Below are positions 16,857-25,651 of a stretch of 44,145 nucleotides of DNA, piece after piece (position 1 is the stretch's first letter; each line of letters begins with the position of its first letter). The notes under the pieces are model-generated. The model did not search any database, was not told the origin of the DNA, and worked only from the letters and a program-made list of their open reading frames with translations. The DNA lies in the NCBI RefSeq assembly GCF_000314995.1, contig NZ_BAEO01000049.1, positions 1 through 44,145 of the forward strand. The letters run 5' to 3'. The translations under genes and the position numbers were made by a program. Origin of the DNA: Paraglaciecola arctica BSs20135. Lineage in GTDB: Bacteria > Pseudomonadota > Gammaproteobacteria > Enterobacterales > Alteromonadaceae.

Positions 16857-17706
16857 CAGGTGTACCTTGGAAGTTGCCTGGGAAAATCAAGTAATAGTCA
16901 CCATTTAGATATTGTTCAGTTGAGACATGGTAATGATACTCAGCATCCTCTGCCCCAGAGCCCGTATACAAGGTTACCGAAGTATGACCATTGGATTCAT
17001 CAAGATCAGTTGGGTAGTCTGCCGATGAATAACACCTTCTGCCAAAGATTAAAAATCCATCAGCCATAATACCCACAAGGGAGTCATCATCATATGAAAT
17101 GGCTTTCGGCTCTAGGTGATAGTGGTAGGTCTCTGGGCCAGTATGCGCACCATTGCGATCAAAACCTTGAATAACTCCCAGTGAAACATCACCGTTACCT
17201 TCAGAATCATTAAAAATTGGGGCTCCACTTATTGAAATGCCAATAGCGCCAAGTGGCGTTGCCGACGAACTGCTAGCTAACTCAGGAGACACTGGGACAG
17301 TCAAATTATAATCGTTAATATAATCTTCAATATCTCCAGGGGATCTTTGTTGATCAAACAAAGTTGCGTCTTCAGGTTCTACATACAAACCACTATCGTT
17401 ACCCGAATCCCAATAGGAAGATGTATGATCAGGCTTACCCGCAGATTCTAGAGCTACAGTGCAACCGTCTTCAGATAAAACAACAGTCACATTTGGCGCG
17501 GCGACAAATTCGAGTAAAGCACTTGAAAGCTCTGTCATCGGTGAGTCGCATGTATCGGTTCCTGTTCCTGTTTCAGATCCGGTGTCAGTTCCTGTATTGG
17601 TTGCGCTATCATCTGTACTTGATGAACCACCACAAGCAGACAACAACAATGTGGATATTATTGTTGCTAATACAGACCAATTGTATTTATAAGTGACTTT
17701 TTGCAT
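16843..17706 (-). CDS. YHYH-domain lipoprotein
   Basis: Envelope lipoprotein of the YHYH family. The signal peptide ends in the lipobox LLSAC (Cys25). A low-complexity Thr/Gly/Asp/Ser linker follows (residues 26-52). The conserved domain contains LGAIGISISGAPIFND, the signature TYHYHLEPKAI and, near the C-terminus, a second EYHYHVS. Two Tyr-His-Tyr-His motifs suggest metal binding, an inference. It is the first gene of an overlapping three-gene operon with a MORN protein and an SCO1 protein. The SCO1 partner makes copper or respiratory redox chemistry the most likely theme. Confidence 0.85.
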   Translation of the reverse strand: MQKVTYKYNWSVLATIISTLLLSACGGSSSTDDSATNTGTDTGSETGTGTDTCDSPMTELSSALLEFVAAPNVTVVLSEDGCTVALESAGKPDHTSSYWDSGNDSGLYVEPEDATLFDQQRSPGDIEDYINDYNLTVPVSPELASSSSATPLGAIGISISGAPIFNDSEGNGDVSLGVIQGFDRNGAHTGPETYHYHLEPKAISYDDDSLVGIMADGFLIFGRRCYSSADYPTDLDESNGHTSVTLYTGSGAEDAEYHYHVSTEQYLNGDYYLIFPGNFQGTPGAIN

Positions 17707-17821
17707 TTATTTACCCCATTACATTAATTGCTAACACCAATTCGATCTAATAATCGATATTCTGAAAACAAAGATAACAAACAATCTAAGGAGTAAATGT
17801 GCAAACAATGTGGAACCTAAG

Positions 17822-18718
17822 TTAGGCCACCCCTGCCGCTTTAAATAGCTGAAGATGCACTTTCACTAAGGCATCTATATCTCTTTGATAACCACCGCCT
17901 ATTACTGCAGCAATAGGTAGACCTTTGCGTTGGCAGGTATCAAAAACCAGACAGTCGCGTTGATACACCCCTAGTGTACTAACGTTTAAATGCCCTAAAT
18001 CATCATCAATGTGAATGTCTACGCCAGCATCATATATAACTGCGTCGGGTTGACAGCTATTAACAGCCAACTGTAAAGCACAGTCGACTGTCTCTAGATA
18101 CTCACAATCTGTAGTGCCTTTAGCTAGATTAAAGTCTAAATCTGAGACTTGTTTTCTATGGGGGAAGTTTTTCTCACCGTGAATAGATAGGGTAAAAACC
18201 TGTGCATTGCTCTCAGCTAATTTGGCGGTTCCATCACCTTGGTGTACATCACAATCAAAAATCAGCACTTTATCAATATTCGGTTTTTGTAACATAGTCA
18301 GCGCCGCTAAATACAAGTCATTAAACAAGCAAAAACCCGAACCATAATTGGCAAAAGCATGATGATAACCACCGGTTAAATTTAATGCTTTACCATGTTG
18401 TAAGGCTAATTCAGCAGTTAAAACTGTACCTCCAACCGCGGTTAATGACCGTTGAATGAGTTGTTCTGACCATGGGAAACCAATACGACGCATTGCTTTA
18501 GGATCTAAGGTTCCACTTACAAGTTGTTGTATATATTGCGGATTAAATACTTGCCGCAAGTCTTGAGGAGAAACTGGCATTGGCTGTTGAAAGCTTTTAT
18601 CGGTAACCCCAAGTTCTGCCAGTCTATCGCGGATCCCTTGATACTTTTCAATGGGAAATCGATGGCGTACCGCTAAATCGAGTTGACTATAAATGGGATG
18701 AAAAACCAGTGGGATCAT
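17822..18718 (-). CDS. Histone deacetylase family hydrolase (AcuC-like)
   Basis: Zinc-dependent amidohydrolase of the arginase/deacetylase superfamily. Bacterial members deacetylate acetyl-CoA synthetase, polyamines or other amides, and the substrate here is not known. The roughly 298-residue protein shows the active-site HH pair in LTGGYHHAFANYGSGFCLFND, the zinc-ligand motif DCDVHQGDGTA, IHGEKNFPHRK, the second ligand region YDAGVDIHIDDDLG and the terminal VIGGGYQRD. The frame starts at 18754, but ATG 18718 (MIPLVFHPIYS) fits the family N-terminus better; ribosome sites are weak for both. Alone on its transcript, downstream of proA. Confidence 0.9.
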   Translation of the reverse strand: MIPLVFHPIYSQLDLAVRHRFPIEKYQGIRDRLAELGVTDKSFQQPMPVSPQDLRQVFNPQYIQQLVSGTLDPKAMRRIGFPWSEQLIQRSLTAVGGTVLTAELALQHGKALNLTGGYHHAFANYGSGFCLFNDLYLAALTMLQKPNIDKVLIFDCDVHQGDGTAKLAESNAQVFTLSIHGEKNFPHRKQVSDLDFNLAKGTTDCEYLETVDCALQLAVNSCQPDAVIYDAGVDIHIDDDLGHLNVSTLGVYQRDCLVFDTCQRKGLPIAAVIGGGYQRDIDALVKVHLQLFKAAGVA

Positions 18719-18897
18719 ATTGCTACAGAGATAATAAATGTTAGTTATGAACAATATCAGTTCAAAATACCGAAAGTATCTGCAATTAACAAACTATTAA
18801 AATTTGGTGGGCGAATAGAATATTGGGAGCCAAGTGATGTTTCCCGGACTTAAGGAGTTTTTGGTGAGTGCCCAGCAGACCTATGTAGTTAACAATA

Positions 18898-18924
18898 ACA
18901 GAGCGGCAGTTTAGTCCGCTCTGT
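18898..18924 (-). terminator. Hairpin terminator of proBA
   Basis: ACAGAGCGG and CCGCTCTGT form a 9-bp perfect stem with a 9-base loop, 14 bp past the proA stop. The T-tract on the minus strand is weak (TTATTGTTAA). Confidence 0.65.
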
Positions 18925-18937
18925 ATTGCTACTTTAA

Positions 18938-20185
18938 CTAAGCGCGTATTTGACCGTCGCCCATAACCAAGTATTTTTCGGTTGTTAGTGATTCTAAGCC
19001 CATGGGACCGTAAGCATGCAGCTTAGTTGTAGCTATACCTATTTCGGCACCTAATCCGAGTTCACTGCCATCAGAAAAACGCGATGAGGCATTTACCATC
19101 ACCACAGACGCATCTACAGAGCGTTGAAAACGTCTAGCGGTTAGTTCGTTTTTGGTACAGATGACCTCAGTATGATGACTACCAAATCTGTCAATGTGTG
19201 CCATTGCTTCATCAACACCGTCAACAATTCGAATAGCTATCTCAAGATCTAGGTATTCCTGACCAAAATCCTCTACAGCTATCACTGTGGCATCGCTGAA
19301 ATATTGACTAGCATCGGCACTAGCATTGACTTTGACTTGTTTTTCTTTGAGTTTTACAGCCACTTTAGGCAAAAATTCAGCTGCAATTGATTTGTCTACT
19401 AACAACCCCTCAGTCGCATTGCACACCCCAGTTCTATGGGTTTTACCATTGACTAACAAGTCCATAGCAACCTTCAGATCCGCTTCTTTGTCTATATACA
19501 GATGACATACGCCTTTGAAATGCTGAATAACAGGGATTTTACTGTTGTCAGTCACAAAATTAATCAAACCTTCGCCACCTCTTGGAATGATGACATCAAT
19601 GCTATCGCGCTGTTGCATCAACTCAAACATCAAATCACGACTAGGATCAGGCACAACTGTAATCAACTCTTTAGGCAAATCAAATTTTTCCAATACGTCT
19701 TGTAAAACTTTTGCGATAGCTAAACTAGAGATCAATGCCTCTTTGCCACCACGCAAAATAACTGCATTGCCTGATTTGAAACACAAGGCACCTGCATCTG
19801 CGGTGACATTAGGCCTGGCTTCAAAAATCATGCACACAACACCAAGAGGCACGCGCATCTTGCGAATTTGTAGGCCATTAGGGCGTTCGCTAACCACTCG
19901 TTCAGCGCCAACTGGGTCGGCCAAGCCGGCAATCACTTCAATTCCTGATGCCATAGCTTCAATTCGTTCGTCATTTAAGGTGAGCCTGTCAATCATTGAA
20001 CTGCTCAAACCATTTTGTGTTGCTTGGGTCAAATCTTGTTCGTTAGCTGTCAGGATATATTGCTTTTCCTCACGCAACGCCAGCGCCATAGCAAGCAACA
20101 CTTGGTTTTTAATTGACTCTTCCAAAACGGCTAATATCTTAGATGCTTTTACCGCGCCTAATGTTAACGTTCTAATAATACTCAT
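18938..20185 (-). CDS. proA: Gamma-glutamyl phosphate reductase
   Basis: Second step of proline synthesis: NADPH-dependent reduction of glutamyl 5-phosphate to glutamate semialdehyde. At 415 residues it is of normal length, an aldehyde-dehydrogenase-fold enzyme. GVVCMIFEARPNVTADAGALCFKSGNAVILRGGKEA lies in the cofactor domain, the catalytic Cys is in THRTGVCNATEGLLVD, and NASSRFSDGSELGLGAEIGIATTKLHAYGPMGLESLT is near the C-terminus. Its ATG overlaps the proB stop by four bases, indicating coupled translation. Confidence 0.97.
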   Translation of the reverse strand: MSIIRTLTLGAVKASKILAVLEESIKNQVLLAMALALREEKQYILTANEQDLTQATQNGLSSSMIDRLTLNDERIEAMASGIEVIAGLADPVGAERVVSERPNGLQIRKMRVPLGVVCMIFEARPNVTADAGALCFKSGNAVILRGGKEALISSLAIAKVLQDVLEKFDLPKELITVVPDPSRDLMFELMQQRDSIDVIIPRGGEGLINFVTDNSKIPVIQHFKGVCHLYIDKEADLKVAMDLLVNGKTHRTGVCNATEGLLVDKSIAAEFLPKVAVKLKEKQVKVNASADASQYFSDATVIAVEDFGQEYLDLEIAIRIVDGVDEAMAHIDRFGSHHTEVICTKNELTARRFQRSVDASVVMVNASSRFSDGSELGLGAEIGIATTKLHAYGPMGLESLTTEKYLVMGDGQIRA

Positions 20186-21294
20186 AGAGTGTCCGACTCC
20201 AACAAGGCGACATTTTTATCTGAAATAATCGGTCCTGTTTGCTCTTGGAAATCACTCGCAAAGTTCTTATCTTCTTGATTTGTAATGAAACTTAACAAAC
20301 AACTACTGTAATTCGACTTGGCTTTTGCCAACTTAGTACCATCATGTTTACGTACCAATATCGTATCACCTACAGCAAACTCACCTTTAATCTCAATCAA
20401 ATCATCACTAGTAAGCTCTTCACTGTGGGCGTCTAGTTTTACGGTAAAGTTATCTTCGACTATGACTTCACCTTGAGCGGTAGATGTATGTGTCATCCAG
20501 TGCAAATGCTCTTTCATAGGAGATGGGTCTGAAGAAAAATGGGTGCCTGGATTTTCGCCATTCAACAACATTTCAAATGTCTGCTCAGTAAAACCATTTA
20601 CTATGTAGGTATCAATACCGTGTAAAGTCGCTTTTTGAGCCGCTTCTACTTTAGTAATCATGCCACCTGTGCCAACTGCACTGGTCGCTCCATCTGCCAT
20701 AGCGAAGATATCTGCATTTATCTCTGGGATATTCGGAATAAGCACAGCATCATCGTGTTTATGAGGGTTTTTGTTATACAAACCGTTAATGTCAGAACAA
20801 ATAATTAGGGCATCAGCATCCGCTGCTGCGGCGACTATCGCAGATAAATTATCATTATCCCCTACTTTCAATTTGTCGGTCACTATGGTGTCATTTTCAT
20901 TAATAATCGGCAGCACACCATGCTCCAACAAAGTAAAGATTGTCTCTCTAACACTCACATAACGTTCTCTATCGCGGAGATCGCAACGAGTCAGTAACAT
21001 CTGTGCAGTGGGGAAATTAAATAACTTTTCCCATGTTCCCATCATCTCAGCTTGACCTGCAGCTGCCATGGCTTTTTTTATAGGAATAGTTTGTTGTAAT
21101 TCATCTGGAAATAAATGAGAACCTGCAGCTACCGAACCGGATGACACTAACACCACCTCGATACCTTGAGTACGGCAACTCATAATAAATTGCGCGATAC
21201 TTTTTAAGTATTGGCTACTACAGCCCTTTCCATGGGGTGCGATCAATGCACTTCCAACTTTTATAACAATACGTTTCCAATTAAATCTATTCAT
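20182..21294 (-). CDS. proB: Glutamate 5-kinase
   Basis: Phosphorylates glutamate at the gamma carboxyl, the committed and normally proline-inhibited step of proline synthesis. The 370-residue form includes an amino-acid-kinase domain (IVIKVGSALIAP, VVLVSSGSVAAG, NENDTIVTDKLKVGDND, VGTGGMITKVEAA) and a C-terminal PUA domain (about 280-365, LIEIKGEFAVGDTILVRKHDGTKLAKAKSNYSS). Upstream there is a tandem 19-bp repeat containing palindromes, so regulation at the promoter is possible. First gene of proBA. Confidence 0.97.
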   Translation of the reverse strand: MNRFNWKRIVIKVGSALIAPHGKGCSSQYLKSIAQFIMSCRTQGIEVVLVSSGSVAAGSHLFPDELQQTIPIKKAMAAAGQAEMMGTWEKLFNFPTAQMLLTRCDLRDRERYVSVRETIFTLLEHGVLPIINENDTIVTDKLKVGDNDNLSAIVAAAADADALIICSDINGLYNKNPHKHDDAVLIPNIPEINADIFAMADGATSAVGTGGMITKVEAAQKATLHGIDTYIVNGFTEQTFEMLLNGENPGTHFSSDPSPMKEHLHWMTHTSTAQGEVIVEDNFTVKLDAHSEELTSDDLIEIKGEFAVGDTILVRKHDGTKLAKAKSNYSSCLLSFITNQEDKNFASDFQEQTGPIISDKNVALLESDTL

Positions 21295-21340
21295 GTAATT
21301 AACTACTTACCTTGCGCCGTTCAGCGCTTATTTATTGATA

Positions 21341-21383
21341 TAGGCATAAGTGCCTGTTTTGATGTAGGCATAAGTGCCTGTTT
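21341..21383. repeat. Tandem 19-bp repeat with internal palindromes upstream of proB
   Basis: The unit TAGGCATAAGTGCCTGTTT occurs at 21341-21359 and 21365-21383, identical and 24 bp apart. Each carries an AGGCA-taag-TGCCT inverted repeat. It is 47-89 bp before the proB start, the position of a promoter or operator. Confidence 0.7.
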
Positions 21384-21739
21384 ACTGATTCTTTATTTGA
21401 AGAGCCTCTAATGTTAGAGCTTATTCTCTTGGGGAGGTCATGACGGGTTTGAAAGCTGCATTTTTGTCCTCTTAAATATTTAACTTAAAATTACCTAGCA
21501 AACTAATGGTTCGTATACTAACTAAATTATGATTAAAAATCCACATAATAATAGATATAACATAGATTTAGCTGGTAACAATTAGATAGCACTGAACTTT
21601 GTCAGCCATAAATAAAGTGGCCGATCTTGAATATAAAAATTGAACTCTAGGTTAATTACCAATACATTAAGCGACATTTATCTGGCGATGAAAAACACGC
21701 TTATCAGCCAGTTTTAAAAGAGGTGTAGAGGTAGGTGTT
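21384..21739. other. Intergenic region, no gene seen
   Basis: About 350 AT-rich bases between the proB repeat and the marR gene. I see no ORF with a ribosome site, no strong hairpin and no convincing promoter boxes; it should hold the promoters for the divergent proBA and marR transcripts. Confidence 0.5.
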
Positions 21740-22225
21740 ATGCAAAAATATGAAGAGTTATTAGTATCATTAAGAAAGGTCACCCGAGCCATAGGCCTTT
21801 ACTCGAAAAAATTGTCTAAAGAGAGTGGGCTTACCAGTCCACAGCTTATTGTGTTAAAAGAAATAGACCAACATAAGGGTTGTATGGTTAAGGATATAGC
21901 CCAAAGTATTAATCTTAGCTCGGCCACAGTTACCAGTATTTTAGACCGGCTTGAGGCACGTAGCTATGTTATTCGAGAACGCTCATTAACGGATAAACGT
22001 AGAGTGGGATTACACCTTACAGAACTAGGAAAAACAGTCGTCAAAGATGCGCCTCGACCACTACAAGCTCATTTTATTGATCGTTTTGAAAAGCTAGAAG
22101 AATGGGAGCAAACTCAGTTAGTTTCAACCATGCAACGTATTGCATCCATGATGGACGCAGAAAATTTAGATGCCGCACCATTGTTAGAAGTGGGTGCGCT
22201 ACAGGACATGACAACGCCAGAATAA
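21740..22225 (+). CDS. MarR family transcriptional regulator
   Basis: The 161-residue winged-helix regulator shows the MarR DNA-binding core SGLTSPQLIVLKEI...MVKDIAQSINLSSATVTSILDRLEARSYVIRERSLTDKRRVGLHLTELGK (about 30-100), with the DxRxxxxxLT wing, followed by a dimerisation helix and a short polar tail. The ribosome site AGAGGTAGG precedes the ATG. It is 35 bp before the ABC1-kinase gene and probably co-transcribed with it and yceH. The ligand is not predictable. Confidence 0.93.
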   Translation: MQKYEELLVSLRKVTRAIGLYSKKLSKESGLTSPQLIVLKEIDQHKGCMVKDIAQSINLSSATVTSILDRLEARSYVIRERSLTDKRRVGLHLTELGKTVVKDAPRPLQAHFIDRFEKLEEWEQTQLVSTMQRIASMMDAENLDAAPLLEVGALQDMTTPE

Positions 22226-22260
22226 CCATGGTATCAGTCTGTTTATAAGGCCATCTATTT

Positions 22261-23580
22261 ATGCAAAAAAAGTCAGATACAGCTTCTATCCCCAAGAGCC
22301 GATTAAGTCGTTTTAGTAAACTCAGTTCTTTAGCAGGGCGAGTGGCTGGAAATATGCTAGCTGGAGGGGCCAGCGAGTTAATCCAAGGAAATCGCCCTAA
22401 AATCAAAGATTTATTATTAACCCCCTCAAATGTGATGCGAGTGGCCGATCAACTTGCGCAAATGCGTGGAGCGGCGATGAAAGTGGGTCAAATGATATCT
22501 ATGGATGCAGGCGACATGTTGCCTGCCGAGCTCGCAGATTTGCTCGCTAGACTGCGCTCAGACGCTAAGTCAATGCCAGAAAAAGAGCTTATTGGCTTGT
22601 TAGAAGCGCAATGGGGTGAAGGCTGGCAAAAAAAATTCATCCAATTTCCACTACAACCAATCGCTGCTGCTTCCATAGGCCAAGTGCATAAAGTCATTAC
22701 TCAAGACTTAAAACGTTTAGCCGTTAAAATTCAATATCCAGGCATCAAACAGAGTATCAACAGCGATGTGGATAATGTTGCCACTTTAATAAAAATGACG
22801 GGGTTATTACCTAAAGGTTTGGATATTAAACCGCTATTGGCCGAAGCTAAAAAACAGCTTCACGATGAAGCCGATTATGAGCTAGAAGGACGCTACTTAG
22901 ATAAATATGCAGCGGTAATCGAAAATGACGATGCCTTTATTATGCCGGTTTTAGATAAAGAATTTAGTTCAGACACTATTCTTGCCATGAGTTTTGTTGA
23001 TGGTTTACCAATAGAGCAGTTGATCGATGCTCCACAAGAAACCCGTGATCAGGTTATGAGCCAACTGATGCGGCTATTTTTTAAAGAGTTATTCGATTTC
23101 CAACTAGTGCAAACCGATCCTAATTTTGCCAATTATCAATATGATCAAGAAACTCAAAAAATTGTGCTCTTAGATTTTGGTGCGACCCGCACTTACACCT
23201 CTCAGATGGCCGAAGGTTATCGGCAGCTTATGCAAGGCGCCAGTCAGCATAATAAAGAAATGGTTCGTCAGGCGATCTTAGATATAGGTTTAATCAGGCT
23301 AGATTTACCCGAAAATGTTCAGCAAAATATTACTAATTTGGCCTACATGGCTTGCGAACCTCTATACGCAGCATCACCTTACGACTTTGCTGGGTCTGAT
23401 TTATCTTCTAGGTTACAACAGCAAGGCATGCAACTCGGGTTAGAAAAACAATACGCACACACTCCCTCGGCTAATGCGATATTTTTGCATCGCAAATTAG
23501 GCGGGTTATTTTTGTTAGCAATAAAATTAAAAGCTAAGGTGGATATGCAAAGTCTATTTGCGCCTTATAATGAAGCCTAA
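22261..23580 (+). CDS. ABC1/UbiB-type atypical protein kinase family protein
   Basis: Member of the ABC1/ADCK/UbiB kinase-like superfamily, linked by family to isoprenoid-quinone or lipid metabolism. The 439-residue protein shows the diagnostic KxGQ motif in AAMKVGQMISMDAGDMLPAELADLL, an Ala-rich nucleotide loop AAASIGQVHKV, the VAIK-like LAVKIQYPG, the QTDPNFANYQY catalytic-loop counterpart and LLDFGATRTY (the DFG equivalent). It lacks the long C-terminal membrane region of UbiB itself, so it is a paralogue rather than ubiB. It sits between marR and yceH on the same strand. Confidence 0.9.
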   Translation: MQKKSDTASIPKSRLSRFSKLSSLAGRVAGNMLAGGASELIQGNRPKIKDLLLTPSNVMRVADQLAQMRGAAMKVGQMISMDAGDMLPAELADLLARLRSDAKSMPEKELIGLLEAQWGEGWQKKFIQFPLQPIAAASIGQVHKVITQDLKRLAVKIQYPGIKQSINSDVDNVATLIKMTGLLPKGLDIKPLLAEAKKQLHDEADYELEGRYLDKYAAVIENDDAFIMPVLDKEFSSDTILAMSFVDGLPIEQLIDAPQETRDQVMSQLMRLFFKELFDFQLVQTDPNFANYQYDQETQKIVLLDFGATRTYTSQMAEGYRQLMQGASQHNKEMVRQAILDIGLIRLDLPENVQQNITNLAYMACEPLYAASPYDFAGSDLSSRLQQQGMQLGLEKQYAHTPSANAIFLHRKLGGLFLLAIKLKAKVDMQSLFAPYNEA

Positions 23581-23604
23581 CTTGCAGTACCAAAGGACAC
23601 TTAG

Positions 23605-24288
23605 ATGTTAATTCAACTCACTCCAATTCAAGCTCGGCTTATCGGTGTATTACTCGAAAAAGAAGTGACTACACCTGATCAATATCCTCTATCACTCAAT
23701 GGTTTAACCCTAGGATGCAACCAAAAAAGTAACCGTGAACCTGTAATGGATCTGAGTGAATCTGAGGTGCAGAACGTGTTAGATGAACTTAGAGATAAAA
23801 AACTTATCCTTGAACATACCGGCACGGGTAGCCGAGTTGTGAAGTATAAACATCGTTTCTGTAATACTGAATTCAGTGATTTAAAATTTAGCCGCCAACA
23901 ATTGGCTATTATCTGCGTGATGTTGCTGCGCGGTCCACAAACCCCTGGCGAACTTAGAACACGTACCAACCGCTTGGCCGACTTTGAGAATGTTGACGAA
24001 ATAGAAGCAACACTGAATAAGTTACAGGATTTAAACGATGAACAATTAGTGGTAAAACTCGACCGTGAACCCGGCAAGCGAGATTCTCGTTACGCTCACT
24101 TATTTAGTGGAGAACAAGGATTACTAGTCGCCTCGCAAATACCCACAAGCGGCAACGACATTGATCAAGAAACAAGTTCAACTACCCCACTTGCCTTAGA
24201 GCGAATTTTAACATTGGAACAACAAGTAGCTGAATTGACTGGGCAACTAGCTGAATTAAAGGAGTTGGTTGATATATTGAGTGAATAA
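23605..24288 (+). CDS. yceH: YceH family protein (DUF480)
   Basis: The 227-residue protein has the two winged-helix-like modules of the family: LTPIQARLIGVLLEKEVTTPDQYPLSLNGLTLGCNQKSNREPVMDLSE at the start and LAIICVMLLRGPQTPGELRTRTNRLADF in the middle. A Ser/Thr-rich spacer and a coiled coil at the C-terminus (RILTLEQQVAELTGQLAELKELVDIL) follow. The molecular function of YceH is not established. It is separated by 24 bp from the ABC1 gene with a GGACAC leader and is followed by a clear terminator. Confidence 0.92.
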   Translation: MLIQLTPIQARLIGVLLEKEVTTPDQYPLSLNGLTLGCNQKSNREPVMDLSESEVQNVLDELRDKKLILEHTGTGSRVVKYKHRFCNTEFSDLKFSRQQLAIICVMLLRGPQTPGELRTRTNRLADFENVDEIEATLNKLQDLNDEQLVVKLDREPGKRDSRYAHLFSGEQGLLVASQIPTSGNDIDQETSSTTPLALERILTLEQQVAELTGQLAELKELVDILSE

Positions 24289-24327
24289 GCAATGCCACTT
24301 GTTAGACTCTGAGTTTTTCAGATTAAA

Positions 24328-24360
24328 AAACACCTGAGCATTACCACAACTCAGGTGTTT
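24328..24360. terminator. Terminator between yceH and the AI-2E family permease gene
   Basis: AAACACCTGAG and CTCAGGTGTTT form an 11-bp perfect stem with an 11-base loop, preceded by an A-run that gives a T-tract for the convergent minus-strand gene. Confidence 0.8.
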
Positions 24361-24400
24361 ACTGATCCATACATACAACACTTCATGAAAATGGGATTAA

Positions 24401-25561
24401 TCAGCCGGCCTCAATGATCCTCAGCCAGTTTTTCCACACACCTAGTTCAGAAAGTGCAATTTTGATACATACCAGCAGTGGCACTGATAATAAAATACCC
24501 GAGAGTCCCCACAACCAACCACAGATCAATAACCAAAGCATAACAATGAGTGGATTAATGACCATATTACGGCCTAATACTGTTGGAGTTATAACTTGCG
24601 ATTCAAGCATGTTTAGCGCTAAATAGGCTCCTAAAGGCACCAATACGGCTACGTTAACACCATATTGCACCATGCCGGCTAAGGTTAATATCAACACACC
24701 TATTACAGATCCTACATAGGGAATAAAATTTAGAATTCCCACCATAACCCCCCACAACAAAGCGTCCTCTAATCCAATAAAATATAATACCAGTGCAGTT
24801 GATAACCCAAGTCCTAAGTTAATAACACTAACAGTGGTAATGTATCGAGACAGCTGTGCTTGGGTCATACTCACTAAGCGGATAGCTTTTAAGCGCTTAT
24901 CTTCTGAGGGTAACTCCTTAACAAAGGCATTAAAAAGACTCGGCCCAAAGATAAGTAAAAACAGTATTAAAATAGCGCTGACTAAAATTTGAGCCAAAAA
25001 AATTGGTGCCGCTCCTAGTGCTTCAAGCACTAATTCCATGCCGCCTTGTTTGATGTGCTCGTTTACAACATCGCTGGTGCTTTCTTTAGGTTTAATTTGA
25101 GGTTTATCTTCATCACTACTAAACCAATCAAAAAACCCAACTTTTTTAGGCGGTTTCGCTTTTACTAATTCCTCATTTTGTTGTTTTTCAAAAGCATCAC
25201 TGATTGACTCTACTTGTTGAGTGAGGTGAACAGATACTTTGGGAATTAGTTTTGCCCATTTCTGAGCCGGTTCAATCAGTTGCAGGCCAATTAAAGTGAA
25301 GGGTGCAGCGAGCATAGCTAATAATACAATGGATGAGATAGATCGCGGCACATGGACTCGTTTTAACAAGGTCACTAATGGACTTAAGAGCAGTGCAACA
25401 AGTATCGTTAATACCATAGGAATAATGAGCGATTGCGCAAAATACAAAGTATAGATAACAGCTAAGAGTAATATCCATTTGATGCTCGGAATATCAGCTA
25501 ATTTTGAATTTTGCTGTGCCTGATTCGAGTCTTGATGGTTATCTTCGTGGGACTTTTCCAT
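24401..25561 (-). CDS. AI-2E family transporter (PerM/YdiK-like permease)
   Basis: Inner-membrane protein of 386 residues with about seven or eight membrane helices: two or three at 28-85, then a long soluble stretch (about 90-165), then helices from 185 onward. Family signatures include the LNFIPYVGSVIGVLI loop and QVITPTVLGRNMVINPLIVMLWLLICGWLWGLSGILLSVP. The soluble loop holds a Lys/Asp-rich insertion (KAKPPKKVGFFDWFSSDEDKPQIKPKES) that I do not associate with the family core. Family members include exporters of autoinducer-2 and sodium/proton antiporters, so the substrate is open. Confidence 0.9.
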   Translation of the reverse strand: MEKSHEDNHQDSNQAQQNSKLADIPSIKWILLLAVIYTLYFAQSLIIPMVLTILVALLLSPLVTLLKRVHVPRSISSIVLLAMLAAPFTLIGLQLIEPAQKWAKLIPKVSVHLTQQVESISDAFEKQQNEELVKAKPPKKVGFFDWFSSDEDKPQIKPKESTSDVVNEHIKQGGMELVLEALGAAPIFLAQILVSAILILFLLIFGPSLFNAFVKELPSEDKRLKAIRLVSMTQAQLSRYITTVSVINLGLGLSTALVLYFIGLEDALLWGVMVGILNFIPYVGSVIGVLILTLAGMVQYGVNVAVLVPLGAYLALNMLESQVITPTVLGRNMVINPLIVMLWLLICGWLWGLSGILLSVPLLVCIKIALSELGVWKNWLRIIEAG

Positions 25562-25651
25562 GCCTATCCTAAACCTAAAATAAGTTAAAAGATGGAGCTC
25601 AGTTCATCAAACTAAGCCCCTAGAGTGATATCTTAATTCATAGGTTCAGGT

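Noticed and set aside
17459-17696. Long plus-strand open frames across the YHYH lipoprotein gene.
   Set aside because: They are the complement of the Thr/Gly/Asp-rich linker and have low-complexity Pro/Val/Ser composition without ribosome sites.
14377-17706. A complete BREX, CBASS or other named defence system around the WYL regulator.
   Set aside because: No nuclease, methyltransferase, cyclase, PglX/BrxC-type or effector gene is present in the window; only the regulator and an inactive-looking AAA protein are seen.
18836-18913. A plus-strand 25-codon ORF (MFPGLKEFLVSAQQTYVV...) with an internal AAGGAG between proA and the deacetylase-like gene.
   Set aside because: It overlaps the proBA terminator stem, has no ribosome site before its ATG, and is too short to distinguish from chance or a gene remnant.
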